64,000 nt of DNA from JACQAP01 sp035548375. GTDB taxonomy: Bacteria; Pseudomonadota; Gammaproteobacteria; Burkholderiales; JACQAP01. The DNA lies in NCBI GenBank assembly GCA_035548375.1, contig DASZTG010000074.1, positions 1 to 64,000 of the forward strand. Reading direction: 5' to 3'. Below, piece by piece: positions 7,806 through 16,731 of this stretch (position 1 is the stretch's first letter; each line of letters begins with the position of its first letter). A program made the translations under genes and the position numbers. The notes under the pieces are model-generated. The model searched no databases and was not told the origin of the DNA. It saw only the letters and a list, made by a program, of their open reading frames with translations.

Positions 7806-9152
7806 ATGGCCGTGCTGCTCGATCCGTTGTTCCGTAGCGACGCGATGCGCGAGATTTTTTCCGATCGCGGCCGGTTGCAAGGCATGCTCGACTTCGAGGC
7901 CGCGCTCGCGCGGGCAGAGGCCGCCGTTGGGTTGATTCCCGTCGACGCAGCGAGAATCATCGGCCAGCAGTGCCGCGCCAATCGTTTCGACATGAGCGCG
8001 CTCGCAAAGGCCGCGGCCCTCGCCGGCAATCCCGCGATTCCGACGGTCAAGGCGCTCACCTTGTTGGTCGCGAAACAGGATCGCGCGGCCGCGGGCCATG
8101 TGCACCTGGGAGCGACCAGCCAGGACGCGATGGATACCGGCCTGGTATTGCAACTGCGCGATGCGCTCGAAGCGATCGAATTCGACACGCAGCGGCTTGC
8201 GGATGCGCTGGCGAAACTGGCGCGCAAGCACGCGACGACGCCGGTCGCCGGCCGGACCTGGTTGCAACAAGCCGTGCCGGTCACGCTCGGACTGAAAGCC
8301 GCGACGGCCTTGAGCGCGGTTGGGCGGCATCGCGAGCGCCTGCGCGAGCTGCGAGCGCGCGTGCTCGTGATCCAGTTCGGCGGCGCCGCCGGCACGCTGG
8401 CATCGCTCGGAACCAGAGGTCTGGAAGTGAGCAAGGCGCTGGCAAGGGAAACCGGGTTAACCGAAGCGGACCTGCCCTGGCATGCGCATCGCGACCGGGT
8501 CGCGGAAGTCGCGACCGTGCTGGGCCTGCTGACCGGCACGCTCGGCAAGATCGCAAGGGACATCGCGCTACTGATGCAGACCGAGGTCGCCGAAGCCTTC
8601 GAGCCCGCGGTGGCGGGCAAGGGCGGATCGTCGACGATGCCGCACAAGCGCAATCCGGTTGCGGCGGCCGTCGTCATCGCGGCTGCAACGAGAGTTCCGG
8701 CGCTGGTCTCGACCATGTTGTCCGCCATGCTGCAGGAACACGAGCGCGGCCTGGGCAACTGGCACGCCGAGTGGGAAACGCTGCCGGAGATCTGCATGCT
8801 GTGTTCCGGCGCGCTCGGTCATCTCGTGCAGGCTGTGAAAGGCCTCGAAGTCGATGCCGGTCGGGCGCGAAAGAACCTCGACGCGACCGGCGGACTGTTG
8901 CTTGCCGAAGCCGTCGTTTCCGCGCTGGTGCCGAAAATCGGGCGGGATGCGGCGCACGCCTTGCTGGAAGATGCATCGCGGCGCGCGGTGGAGCGGAAGA
9001 AGCCGCTATTCGAGATCCTCGAAAAAGATCGCAAGGTCAGGGCACACCTGCCGGCATCCCGATTGAAGGCCTTGCTCGATCCGTCCAGGTACCTCGGCGT
9101 GGCGGACCGGTTCGTCGATCGCGCGCTGGCGGCGCGGGCAAAAAAGAAATAG
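7806..9152 (+). CDS. pcaB: 3-carboxy-cis,cis-muconate cycloisomerase
   Basis: PcaB converts beta-carboxy-cis,cis-muconate to gamma-carboxymuconolactone in the protocatechuate branch of the beta-ketoadipate pathway. The 448-residue protein belongs to the fumarase/aspartase superfamily: the signature GGSSTMPHKRNP is at residues 273-284, and the earlier HLGATSQDAMDT helix (about 100-111) is also present. Its length is typical. It starts 1 base after the pcaG stop and is followed by pcaC after 9 bases, within a pcaHGBC operon. Confidence 0.96.
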   Translation: MAVLLDPLFRSDAMREIFSDRGRLQGMLDFEAALARAEAAVGLIPVDAARIIGQQCRANRFDMSALAKAAALAGNPAIPTVKALTLLVAKQDRAAAGHVHLGATSQDAMDTGLVLQLRDALEAIEFDTQRLADALAKLARKHATTPVAGRTWLQQAVPVTLGLKAATALSAVGRHRERLRELRARVLVIQFGGAAGTLASLGTRGLEVSKALARETGLTEADLPWHAHRDRVAEVATVLGLLTGTLGKIARDIALLMQTEVAEAFEPAVAGKGGSSTMPHKRNPVAAAVVIAAATRVPALVSTMLSAMLQEHERGLGNWHAEWETLPEICMLCSGALGHLVQAVKGLEVDAGRARKNLDATGGLLLAEAVVSALVPKIGRDAAHALLEDASRRAVERKKPLFEILEKDRKVRAHLPASRLKALLDPSRYLGVADRFVDRALAARAKKK

Positions 9153-9161
9153 GGAGGAAAG

Positions 9162-9548
9162 GTGGACGAGCGCGAACGCTACGGCAAGGGACTCGAAGTG
9201 CGGCGCGCAGTGCTCGGCGACGCGCACGTGGACCGCACGCTGAAGACGAAGACGGCCTTCAACGACGAATTCCAGGATCTCATCACTCGCTACGCCTGGG
9301 GCGAAATCTGGACACGGCCGGGACTGCCGAAGCACACGCGCAGCATCGCGACGATCGCCATGCTGGTGGCCCTCAACCGGCCGGACGAATTGAAGCTGCA
9401 TCTGCGCGCGTCGGCCAACAACGGGGTCACGCGCGACGAGATCAAGGAATTGCTCATGCAATGCGCGATCTACTGCGGCGTGCCTGCCGCCAACGCGGCC
9501 TTCCACATGGCGAAGGAGTTGTTCGCCGAGATGGATGCCGGCAGATAG
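9162..9548 (+). CDS. pcaC: 4-carboxymuconolactone decarboxylase
   Basis: PcaC decarboxylates gamma-carboxymuconolactone to beta-ketoadipate enol-lactone. The 128-residue protein has the typical length and the AhpD-like core: RRAVLGDAHVDR, then LITRYAWGEIWTRPGL and ELLMQCAIYCGVPAANAAFH. The start is a GTG at 9162 with a strong AGGGAGG site 5 bases before. The next step of the pathway, enol-lactone hydrolase (PcaD), is not encoded nearby; the protein is too short to be a PcaCD fusion. Confidence 0.96.
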   Translation: MDERERYGKGLEVRRAVLGDAHVDRTLKTKTAFNDEFQDLITRYAWGEIWTRPGLPKHTRSIATIAMLVALNRPDELKLHLRASANNGVTRDEIKELLMQCAIYCGVPAANAAFHMAKELFAEMDAGR

Positions 9549-10785
9549 ATCGATCCAGGCCGCCTTGTCAGACAGGAACTTCCGCACCACGCTGATCCTC
9601 AGCGCGCTCGTCGCTTTCGCGCCGATGTCTATCGACATGTACCTGCCGGCGTTGCCCGCGCTCGAGAGGTATTTCGCGACCGACACGGCTTCCGTGCAGC
9701 ACACGCTGGCGGCATTCTTCACCGGGCTCGCCGTCGGCCAGTTGCTCTACGGCCCGCTCGCGGACCGGTATGGCCGCAAGCCGCCGCTGTATTTCGGCCT
9801 TGCGCTTTACATTCTCGCCTCCGCGGCCTGCGCGCTTGCGCCGAACATAGGCAGCCTGATCGCGCTGCGCTTCCTGCAGGCGGTCAGCGGTTGCGCGGGC
9901 ATGGTGGTGGCGCGCGCGGTCGTGCGCGACCTCTACGATCGCCAGGAATCGGCGCGCGTCTTTTCGGTGTTGCTGATGGTCATGGGCATCGCACCCATCG
10001 TCGCGCCGGTCATTGGCGGTTACCTGCTGACCTGGCTCGGATGGCGTTCGATCTTCTGGGTGCTTGCATTGTTCGGCGTGGGCTGCATCGCGGCCGTCGC
10101 ATTGCGCCTGCCGGAGACGATACCGGCCGGGCTGCCGCGCGTGCCGCTGTCCAGGGCGCTCGGCAACTACGCCGGACTGCTCGCGGACCGGCGCTATCTC
10201 GGCTACGCGCTGTCGGGGGGCTTCGGGCAGGCAGGCATGTTCGCGTACATCTCGGGCTCGCCCTACGTCATCATCGACCTGTACGGCATCCCCGCGCACG
10301 CCTACGGCTGGATTTTCGGGTTGAACGCCACGGGCATCGTCGCGTTCACGCAGTGGAACCGCAAGTTGCTATTGCGCTTCGACGCCGATCGCGTGCTCGA
10401 CGCCGGCAATCTCGCGGGCTTCGTCATGTGCGTGCTCATGCTCGTCGCCGCCGCGACGAATGCGCTCGGACTGGCGGGCATCCTCGTTCCGCTGTTCTTC
10501 GTGGTCGCGATGCGCGGCCTGACGTTTCCCAACGCGTCGGCCGGTGCCATGGCACCGTTTCCCGAAAAAGCCGGCAGTGCATCGGCCTTGCTCGGCAGCG
10601 TGCAATTCGCAATCGCTGCGCTGGCCAGCGCAGCGGTGGGCTGGTTTCACAACGGGACGGCCGTGCCGATGGCGGCGGTCGTCACGGTCTGCGGATTCCT
10701 GGCCTTCGCCAGCTATCGCGCGCTGGTGCCGCGAATATCGCAAAATTCCCCGAACGGTTCGAAGACTGAGGAGGAGCAGACATGA
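9535..10785 (+). CDS. Bcr/CflA-type MFS transporter
   Basis: A 416-residue major facilitator with twelve hydrophobic helices. The N-terminal SIDMYLPALPALERYF helix and the loop motif GPLADRYGRKPPLYFGLAL are diagnostic of the Bcr/CflA drug-resistance branch. Its start lies 14 bases inside the end of pcaC, and its stop overlaps the next gene by ATGA, so it belongs to the pca transcription unit. In this setting it may export aromatic compounds or toxic intermediates; that is an inference from context. Confidence 0.92.
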   Translation: MPADRSIQAALSDRNFRTTLILSALVAFAPMSIDMYLPALPALERYFATDTASVQHTLAAFFTGLAVGQLLYGPLADRYGRKPPLYFGLALYILASAACALAPNIGSLIALRFLQAVSGCAGMVVARAVVRDLYDRQESARVFSVLLMVMGIAPIVAPVIGGYLLTWLGWRSIFWVLALFGVGCIAAVALRLPETIPAGLPRVPLSRALGNYAGLLADRRYLGYALSGGFGQAGMFAYISGSPYVIIDLYGIPAHAYGWIFGLNATGIVAFTQWNRKLLLRFDADRVLDAGNLAGFVMCVLMLVAAATNALGLAGILVPLFFVVAMRGLTFPNASAGAMAPFPEKAGSASALLGSVQFAIAALASAAVGWFHNGTAVPMAAVVTVCGFLAFASYRALVPRISQNSPNGSKTEEEQT

Positions 10786-11669
10786 GCAATGACAAACCCG
10801 GAGTCGGCTGCATTGGTGCCGGCGTACTCGGCAGCGCCATCATGAAAAGGCTGATCGAACGCGGTTTCGCGCCGCTGGTGTGGAATCGCGACCGTGCCAA
10901 GCTCGCGTCGTTACTGCAGGCGGGCGCACGGGAGGCGGCCAGCCCGGCCGAACTCGCAAAGGCGTGCACCTTCGTGATCACCTGCGTCAGCGACGGTGCC
11001 GCGCTTGAGGCCATCGTTTTCGGCGAGAGGGGCGTGGCCGAGGCGGACTCGAAAGACAAGGTGCTGATCGACATGTCCACCTGCGCCGCCGCGCATACGC
11101 AGGACATGGCGAAGAGGCTGGCCGCGAAATGCGGCATGGCCTGGCTGGATGCACCGATATCGGGTGGCGCACCCGCCGCGCTGGAAGGACGCATGGCGGT
11201 CATGGTCGGCGGCGATGCGGCGGTGTTCGAGCGCGCGCGCCCGATCTGGGACGCGCTCGCCGGCCGCGCGACCTTGATGGGGCCGAACGGTGCCGGGCAG
11301 GCAACCAAGATGATCAACCAGGTGCTGGTGTCCACCGGCCTTGCAGTGCTGGCCGAGGCCTGCGCCTTCGCCGAGCGCGCCGGCATCGACGCCGCGAAGA
11401 TCCCGCAGGCGCTGGCGGGCGGTCGCGCCGATTCGAAGCAACTCCAGGAAATGTTCCCGAAAATGGTGAAGTCGGATTTCTCCATCACGGGGCGCTCTGC
11501 GCTGATGCTGAAGGACCTCGAGCTGATCCATGATCTGGCGCGCCACGTCGGCGCGCCGATGCCGATTACCGCCGGCGTGACGGAATCGTTCCGCAAAATG
11601 GTCGCGGACGGACTGGGCGATCGCGACAACACCGAGATGGTGAATTACTATCGGCGGCGAACGGGCTGA
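10782..11669 (+). CDS. NAD(P)-dependent beta-hydroxyacid dehydrogenase (HIBADH/GLYR family)
   Basis: A 295-residue member of the 3-hydroxyisobutyrate dehydrogenase/glyoxylate reductase family. The Rossmann motif CIGAGVLGSAI lies at residues 9-19, the substrate loop DAPISGGAPAALEG at about 124-137, and the catalytic Lys at 176 in GQATKMINQ. The pair WNRDRAKL after the second strand suggests NADP preference, because an Arg follows the position of the usual acidic residue. It overlaps the MFS gene by 4 bases and precedes the alpha-hydroxyacid oxidase gene, so the two may act on related hydroxy acids. The substrate is unknown. Confidence 0.92.
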   Translation: MSNDKPGVGCIGAGVLGSAIMKRLIERGFAPLVWNRDRAKLASLLQAGAREAASPAELAKACTFVITCVSDGAALEAIVFGERGVAEADSKDKVLIDMSTCAAAHTQDMAKRLAAKCGMAWLDAPISGGAPAALEGRMAVMVGGDAAVFERARPIWDALAGRATLMGPNGAGQATKMINQVLVSTGLAVLAEACAFAERAGIDAAKIPQALAGGRADSKQLQEMFPKMVKSDFSITGRSALMLKDLELIHDLARHVGAPMPITAGVTESFRKMVADGLGDRDNTEMVNYYRRRTG

Positions 11670-11723
11670 TCGCCGAGGCGACGGCGACATCGGAACATTC
11701 AACGACCAGAGACGACGGGAAAC

Positions 11724-12848
11724 ATGAAGATCGCCAACATCAACGACCTGCGCACGCTCGCCCACGCCAAGCTGCCGCGCGTGCTGTTCGACTACATCGA
11801 CGGGGGCGCGCAGGACGAGACCACGCTGCGCGCCAACATGCAGGACTTCAGCCGCTGGAACATCGTGCAGCACGTGCTGCGCGACGTCACCGCGTGCGAC
11901 CGTTCCGTCACCGTGCTGGGGCAAAAATACGACCTGCCGCTGATCCTGTCCCCGACCGGCATGACCGGCATCTTCTGGCCGAACGGCGCGCTGGAAGCGG
12001 CGCGTGCCGCGAACGAGGCGGGCTCCGGTTTCTGCCTGAGCTCGATGTCGACGTCCACGGTCGAGGACATCCGGAAGGTCACCGACCGGCCGTTCTGGTT
12101 CCAGCTCTACGTCATGCGCGATCGAGGCCTGTCGCGCGAATTGATCGAGCGCGCGAAGGCGGCCGGCTGCTCCGCGCTCGTGTTGACCGTGGACCTGGCG
12201 ATGCAGGGCCAGCGCGACCGCGACGTGCACAACGGCCTGACCGTGCCGCCGAAGCTGCGGCCGTCGAACATGCTGAACTTCGCGATGCGCCCGGGATGGG
12301 TGTGGCGTTATCTCACCGGGCCGAAGGTCGTGCCCGCCAGCCTGGTGAAGCCGGGGCAGGACACGCTGCTCACGATCGCGAATTTCGTGAACTCGCAATT
12401 CGACCAGTCGGTGACATGGAAGGACATCGAATGGGCCAAGTCGATCTGGAGCGGCCCGGTTGCGCTGAAAGGCATCCTCGATCCCGACGACGCGAAGGCG
12501 GCGGTTGATCATGGCGCCGACGCGTTGATCGTGTCCAACCACGGCGGCCGCCAGCTCGACGGCGTGCGTTCGGCGATCTCCGCATTGCCCGGCGTGGTGG
12601 ACGCGGTACAGGGCCGGGCCGAGGTGCTGCTCGACGGCGGTGTGCGCCGCGGCACGGACGTTTTCAAGGCGATCGCGCTGGGCGCGAAGGCTTGCATGAT
12701 CGGGCGGCCCTACATGTACGGCCTCGCGGGAAAAGGCAGGGCAGGCGTTGCGCAAGCGCTTTCGCTCCTGCGCAACGAGATCGACCTCGCGCTCGTGCTG
12801 TCGGGCAACACGAAGCTTGCCGGACTGGACCGCTCCGCGCTTGTCTGA
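11724..12848 (+). CDS. FMN-dependent alpha-hydroxy-acid oxidase/dehydrogenase
   Basis: A 374-residue TIM-barrel flavoenzyme of the lactate dehydrogenase/glycolate oxidase/mandelate dehydrogenase family, oxidising an (S)-2-hydroxy acid to the 2-oxo acid. Seen are the N-terminal AHAKLPRVLFDYIDGGAQDE, the SSMSTSTVEDI and FQLYVMRDR segments, the catalytic His273 in SNHGGRQLDG, and the FMN-phosphate motif LLDGGVRRGTDVFKA followed by GRPYMYGLA. It follows the beta-hydroxyacid dehydrogenase after 54 bases and is convergent with the TonB receptor. L-lactate or another hydroxy acid could be the substrate. Confidence 0.93.
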   Translation: MKIANINDLRTLAHAKLPRVLFDYIDGGAQDETTLRANMQDFSRWNIVQHVLRDVTACDRSVTVLGQKYDLPLILSPTGMTGIFWPNGALEAARAANEAGSGFCLSSMSTSTVEDIRKVTDRPFWFQLYVMRDRGLSRELIERAKAAGCSALVLTVDLAMQGQRDRDVHNGLTVPPKLRPSNMLNFAMRPGWVWRYLTGPKVVPASLVKPGQDTLLTIANFVNSQFDQSVTWKDIEWAKSIWSGPVALKGILDPDDAKAAVDHGADALIVSNHGGRQLDGVRSAISALPGVVDAVQGRAEVLLDGGVRRGTDVFKAIALGAKACMIGRPYMYGLAGKGRAGVAQALSLLRNEIDLALVLSGNTKLAGLDRSALV

Positions 12849-12867
12849 GGAGCGGCCCGCCTCCGGC

Positions 12868-15042
12868 TCAGAAATCCAGCGTCGCCGTGACCGTATAGGT
12901 GCGCGGGTTGGCCAGCACGAGATAGCCGGAGCCCGGGAAGCCGCCCGCCGAAGCCCAGTAGTCCTTGTCGAACAGGTTCTCGATTCCCGCGCGCAAGGTG
13001 AGCAGCTTCGAGCCCATGTCGACGACGTAGCGCGCGCCGACATCCACGCGCGTCCAGTCCGGGATTTCCTGCTGGTTTGCGCCATCCAGGAACTGCGTCG
13101 ACGTATGGATTACGCGGCCGGTAAGCGTGAGCCTTTCCATGCCGGGGATATCCCATTCCCCGCCCAGGTTGACCTGGGTATGAGGCACGCCGATCGCATC
13201 CTTGCCCTCGTTGACGCCGTTCGCCGTGCGCGTCTGTTCTGATTCTAGCAAGGTCACGCCGCCAAGGATGCGCACGTGCTTCACGGGTTCGCCGTACGCC
13301 GTCAACTCGATGCCGCGATTGCGCTGCTCGCCGTTGGCGCTGAACACGCTGTTCTCGGTGATGGCCAGCGGCAGGGTGGTCGAGAACACCGCGAGCGTGC
13401 CGCCGATCGAGCCGCCGTCGTATTTCAAGCCGACTTCCTTCTGCTTGGACTTGAAGGGTTCGATGGACTGGCCGACATTGTTCGTGCCGATCGGGGCGAC
13501 CTGGCCCTTGGTCAGGGACTCCACGTAGTTGGCGTATACCGAAACCTTGGGCGTGATCTTGAACACGGCCGCGACCAGCGGCGTCGTCGCGTCCTGGTCG
13601 TAGTCCGACAACAGCGCGCCGGTGGAACCGTCGTAGTTCTTGTCCTTGATGTTCTGCTGGCGCGCACCCAGGGTCACCAGCAGGCGATCATCGATGAAGC
13701 CCAGCGTGTCGGCGAGCGCGAAGCTCGAGAGATCGGTCTTCTCGGTCGTGCGCGGCGAATCGAGGTCACCGCTGACGAAGCCGTTGGCGGGGCGCGGGAT
13801 GGCGACCGGGTTATAGATGTTGGTGGCGCCGTTTCCGAAGCCGAAGGCGAACGCGCTCTTGATATCGATCGTATAGGCCGAATAGTTCGCCGCCAAGGAA
13901 TGGCTGACTGCCCCGGTGTGGAATTTCCAGCGAATGCCGAGCTCGCCGGTCTGGACCTTGTCTTCGCGCGTGTTGTCGAAGCCGTCCAGCCTGGCATTGC
14001 CCGCTGCATCGATCACGGTGGGCAGCGACAGCACGTTGTCCTCGGAACCCCGGCGCATGCCGAAGGCGGCCCAGGCGGTGACGTCCTTCGTGAAGTCGAC
14101 CTCGCCGCGCAACGTGCCGAAGTAATCGCGCTCGTCGGAATAGGTCCAGGGCTGCGCGAAATTCTTCGACGCGTCCGGCGCGGTGGGAACGGCGATGCCC
14201 GTGGCGACGGAGACGCTCGGGCGCGGGCTGTCCAGCTTGCGGTCCTGGTAGCCCAGGTCGGCGGACAGCCGGAAGTTCTCTCCGCGATGGTCCAGGCCGA
14301 TCAGGAAGGAGCCGAGTTGCTGCTGCTCGTTGTCGACCGGGGTATCGCCGTTGCGGGCAACCGCATTGAAGCGAATGCCGGTGCTGCCGCCATCGCCTAT
14401 TCGCCTCGCGAAATCGACGGCCGCCAGGCCCGACACCCCGCTATCCACGCCGAGCGTGACTTCATTCAAGGGATCGTTCGGGGCGCGCTTCGGCACGAGG
14501 TTCACCACGCCGCCGACGGCGCCGATGCCGGGCGTGGCGCCGTTCATGAAGCTGTTGGCCCCACGCAAGACCTCGACACGCTCGAACAACTCGGCCGCGA
14601 CGAACTGGCGCGGCAGCACGCCGAATAGGCCGTTGTACATCATGTCGTCGGACGCCAGCGGGAAGCCGCGGATCATGTACAGCTCCTGGAAGTTGCCGAA
14701 GCCGCGCGCCACCCGCACCGAGGGATCGTTCAGCATGACGTCGCCGATGCCGCGCGCCTGCTGGTCCTGGATCAGCGTGGCTGTGTAGTTCATGGAGTTG
14801 AACGGAGAGTCCATGACGTCGATGTTGCCGAGCATGCCGGCGCGTCCGCCCTTTGCCACTTGCCCGCCGGCGTAGGCGGGTTCGAGGCCGGCGGCAGATG
14901 CGTCCGCGCTGGCGCTGACCTCGACGGTAGGCGCCACCAGGTCGCCGTTGCTGTTCGCGGATTGCGCATGGGCAGCGCCGGTGCCGAATGCCAGGAGCCA
15001 AACGGAAGCGGAGCGGGTCAGTCGAAAACGCTTGGATATCAT
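12868..15042 (-). CDS. TonB-dependent siderophore receptor
   Basis: A 724-residue outer-membrane receptor. A Sec signal peptide covers residues 1-27. The plug domain follows (GNIDVMDSPFNSMNYTATLI, GIGDVMLNDPSVRV, FERVEVLRGANSFMNG, GAVGGVVNLVPKRA), then a 22-strand-type barrel ending in the terminal aromatic sequence TYTVTATLDF. The MLNDPSVRVARGFGNFQELYMIRGF style is that of ferric-siderophore receptors. The start is supported by AAGGA just upstream, and a Fur-like box lies about 22-42 bases upstream. No TonB, siderophore biosynthesis or ABC uptake gene is adjacent, so it is an orphan receptor. Confidence 0.93.
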   Translation of the reverse strand: MISKRFRLTRSASVWLLAFGTGAAHAQSANSNGDLVAPTVEVSASADASAAGLEPAYAGGQVAKGGRAGMLGNIDVMDSPFNSMNYTATLIQDQQARGIGDVMLNDPSVRVARGFGNFQELYMIRGFPLASDDMMYNGLFGVLPRQFVAAELFERVEVLRGANSFMNGATPGIGAVGGVVNLVPKRAPNDPLNEVTLGVDSGVSGLAAVDFARRIGDGGSTGIRFNAVARNGDTPVDNEQQQLGSFLIGLDHRGENFRLSADLGYQDRKLDSPRPSVSVATGIAVPTAPDASKNFAQPWTYSDERDYFGTLRGEVDFTKDVTAWAAFGMRRGSEDNVLSLPTVIDAAGNARLDGFDNTREDKVQTGELGIRWKFHTGAVSHSLAANYSAYTIDIKSAFAFGFGNGATNIYNPVAIPRPANGFVSGDLDSPRTTEKTDLSSFALADTLGFIDDRLLVTLGARQQNIKDKNYDGSTGALLSDYDQDATTPLVAAVFKITPKVSVYANYVESLTKGQVAPIGTNNVGQSIEPFKSKQKEVGLKYDGGSIGGTLAVFSTTLPLAITENSVFSANGEQRNRGIELTAYGEPVKHVRILGGVTLLESEQTRTANGVNEGKDAIGVPHTQVNLGGEWDIPGMERLTLTGRVIHTSTQFLDGANQQEIPDWTRVDVGARYVVDMGSKLLTLRAGIENLFDKDYWASAGGFPGSGYLVLANPRTYTVTATLDF

Positions 15043-15344
15043 GGAGTTCCTTGAGTTTTATTGTAATGAGAATCGTTGCTATTCGCAGTATAGCCTGCAA
15101 AAGTTCGGGGATTCAAGGAAGGCTTCGAAGGCCGGGAAGTCGAACGACCGGGATGAGAGGGACCGCGGCGGGGAATTCGCGACTGCCCGGCTCCTGCGAT
15201 GCCGGCGTCTCTGATGGATGGGCGACCATGGGAACGCATGTCGTGCGCAAACTTGGTCGTGATGCGGTGACAATGGCCGGGATTCGCAAGTAGGGCCTGC
15301 GGGGAGGTCCGCGACGACCGCGCTTCGATCCATTGCTTTCTTCG
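15043..15344. other. Intergenic region between divergent genes
   Basis: Roughly 300 bases between the TonB receptor and the methyltransferase gene. Apart from the Fur-like box near its left end I see no ORF with a ribosome site, no hairpin and no clear promoter. It presumably holds both divergent promoters. Confidence 0.5.
15065..15083. promoter_or_regulatory. Fur-box-like sequence upstream of siderophore receptor
   Basis: AATGAGAATCGTTGCTATT resembles the Fur operator. The left half AATGAGAAT is a strong half-site; the right half GTTGCTATT is degenerate. It lies just upstream of the TonB receptor start on the opposite strand, where iron-repressed control is expected. Confidence 0.6.
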
Positions 15345-15971
15345 ATGAAAAAGCCGCACGACACTTCATCCGCGACGCTGGCGCACTATGACGAGCGCGC
15401 AGAGCGTTTCCGCGAAGGCACGCGCGACCATGACGTGAGCCAGAACGTTGCCGCGCTGCTCGAGCAGATCCGGGCGCAGCCGCCGTTCAGGATCCTGGAT
15501 TTCGGTTGCGGCCCGGGAAGGGATCTCAAGACATTTGCCGCGCTCGGGCACGTCGCGATCGGCCTCGAGGGCGCACCGCGATTCGCGGAAATGGCGCGGG
15601 CGGATTCGGGCTGCGAGGTCTGGCAGCAGGATTTCCTGGCGCTCGACCTGCCGGCCGACTGCTTCGATGGCGTATTCGCCAATGCATCGCTGTTCCACGT
15701 TCCCTCGCGGGACTTGCCGCGCGTGTTGGGGCAACTGCACTTCACGCTGAAACCCGGCGGCGTGCTGTTCAGTTCGAATCCCCGGGGTGGCAACGAGGAG
15801 GGCTGGAGGCAGGGGCGCTACGGCGTCTGGCACGACCTCGACGCGTGGAGAAATTTCATGGTGAATGCGGGATTCGCGGAGCTCGGGCACTATTACCGTC
15901 CGGCAGGGTTGCCGCGGGACCAGCAGCCCTGGCTTGCGAGCGTATGGCGGCGCCAGATTGCGGGAACATGA
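15345..15971 (+). CDS. Class I SAM-dependent methyltransferase
   Basis: A 208-residue protein with the Rossmann methyltransferase core. Motif I is ILDFGCGPGRDLKTFAALG near residue 50, followed by GLEGAPRFAEMA and the motif II/III stretch DCFDGVFANASLFHVP, then LKPGGVLFSSNPRGG. The fold and the N-terminal HYDERAERFREGTRDHDVSQN match small-molecule methyltransferases of the UbiE/TehB-like type. The start is ATG 15345; an in-frame TTG at 15333 is less likely. It precedes three small genes in the same direction. The substrate is unknown. Confidence 0.9.
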   Translation: MKKPHDTSSATLAHYDERAERFREGTRDHDVSQNVAALLEQIRAQPPFRILDFGCGPGRDLKTFAALGHVAIGLEGAPRFAEMARADSGCEVWQQDFLALDLPADCFDGVFANASLFHVPSRDLPRVLGQLHFTLKPGGVLFSSNPRGGNEEGWRQGRYGVWHDLDAWRNFMVNAGFAELGHYYRPAGLPRDQQPWLASVWRRQIAGT

Positions 15972-15983
15972 AAACGGCGGAAC

Positions 15984-16181
15984 GTGGGTGAACTCTTCGT
16001 CGGCCTGGTTGCCGGTGTATTCGGCATGGCCTATTTCGTCTACGGCAAGCGGCAATCGCGGTTCGTCCCGATGATCTGCGGCGTATCGCTGTGCGTGTAT
16101 CCCTACTTCATCGACGGGATGGCCTGGCTGTGCATCATTGGCGCACTCCTGCTCGTGCCGCCTTTCCTTACGGATTTATGA
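15984..16181 (+). CDS. Small two-helix membrane protein
   Basis: A 65-residue protein starting with GTG 15984. Hydrophobic segments at about 5-20, 29-42 and 46-62, and the FVYGKRQSRFVPMICG and YPYFI motifs, resemble short hypothetical membrane proteins common in proteobacteria. Its function is not known. It begins 12 bases after the methyltransferase stop and is followed after 10 bases by the DUF2127 gene, so the three probably form one transcript. Confidence 0.65.
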   Translation: MGELFVGLVAGVFGMAYFVYGKRQSRFVPMICGVSLCVYPYFIDGMAWLCIIGALLLVPPFLTDL

Positions 16182-16191
16182 CGTCGAAGCC

Positions 16192-16683
16192 ATGAACATG
16201 AAACTGACGACCGGATTGAAGGCAGTCGCCGTCTACGAAGCCGCAAAGGGTCTGCTGGTACTCGTGGCCGGCTTCGGCGTGCTCGCCTTCATGCGCGATG
16301 ACCTGCAGTACTACGCGGAGCAGCTCGTCGATCACTTGCACCTGAATCTAGCCCGCGGCTATCCGCGCATTTTCATCGACGCGGCGGCAAACGTTTCCGA
16401 TGCGCGACTGTGGACGCTCGCGGCGTTCGCGCTGCTATATGCCATCGTTCGCTGGGTGGAAGCCTATGGCCTCTGGCGCGAGCGCGGCTGGGCCGAATGG
16501 TTTGCAGTCCTGAGCGGTGCCATCTACGTGCCCGCGGAGGTCTACGGCGTTTTGCATCACGTGACGGCGGTGAAAGTCTCGCTGCTCGTGATCAACGTCG
16601 TCGTCGTCGCCTACATGATCTATATACTGTGGCGCTCCAGGCGCGAACATGCGCAAAGACCACGAAGCGAGTCGGGAATCTGA
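16192..16683 (+). CDS. DUF2127 family membrane protein
   Basis: A 163-residue membrane protein beginning at ATG 16192. The opening GLKAVAVYEAAKGLLVLVAG and the later VRWVEAYGLWRERGWAEWFA followed by GAIYVPAEVYGV are typical of DUF2127. Four hydrophobic helices are visible, with a basic C-terminal tail. The role of the family is unknown. The gene sits between the two-helix membrane protein and a DUF1993 gene, all co-directional. Confidence 0.85.
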   Translation: MNMKLTTGLKAVAVYEAAKGLLVLVAGFGVLAFMRDDLQYYAEQLVDHLHLNLARGYPRIFIDAAANVSDARLWTLAAFALLYAIVRWVEAYGLWRERGWAEWFAVLSGAIYVPAEVYGVLHHVTAVKVSLLVINVVVVAYMIYILWRSRREHAQRPRSESGI

Positions 16684-16731
16684 CGCCGGGGTTTTTTGCG
16701 TGGCGCCTTCCGTCAATCCCAGGAGGATGCT

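Noticed and set aside
10911..13085. A 724-codon minus-strand frame opposite the dehydrogenase and hydroxyacid oxidase genes.
   Set aside because: Same low-complexity shadow composition; the plus strand has intact catalytic motifs.
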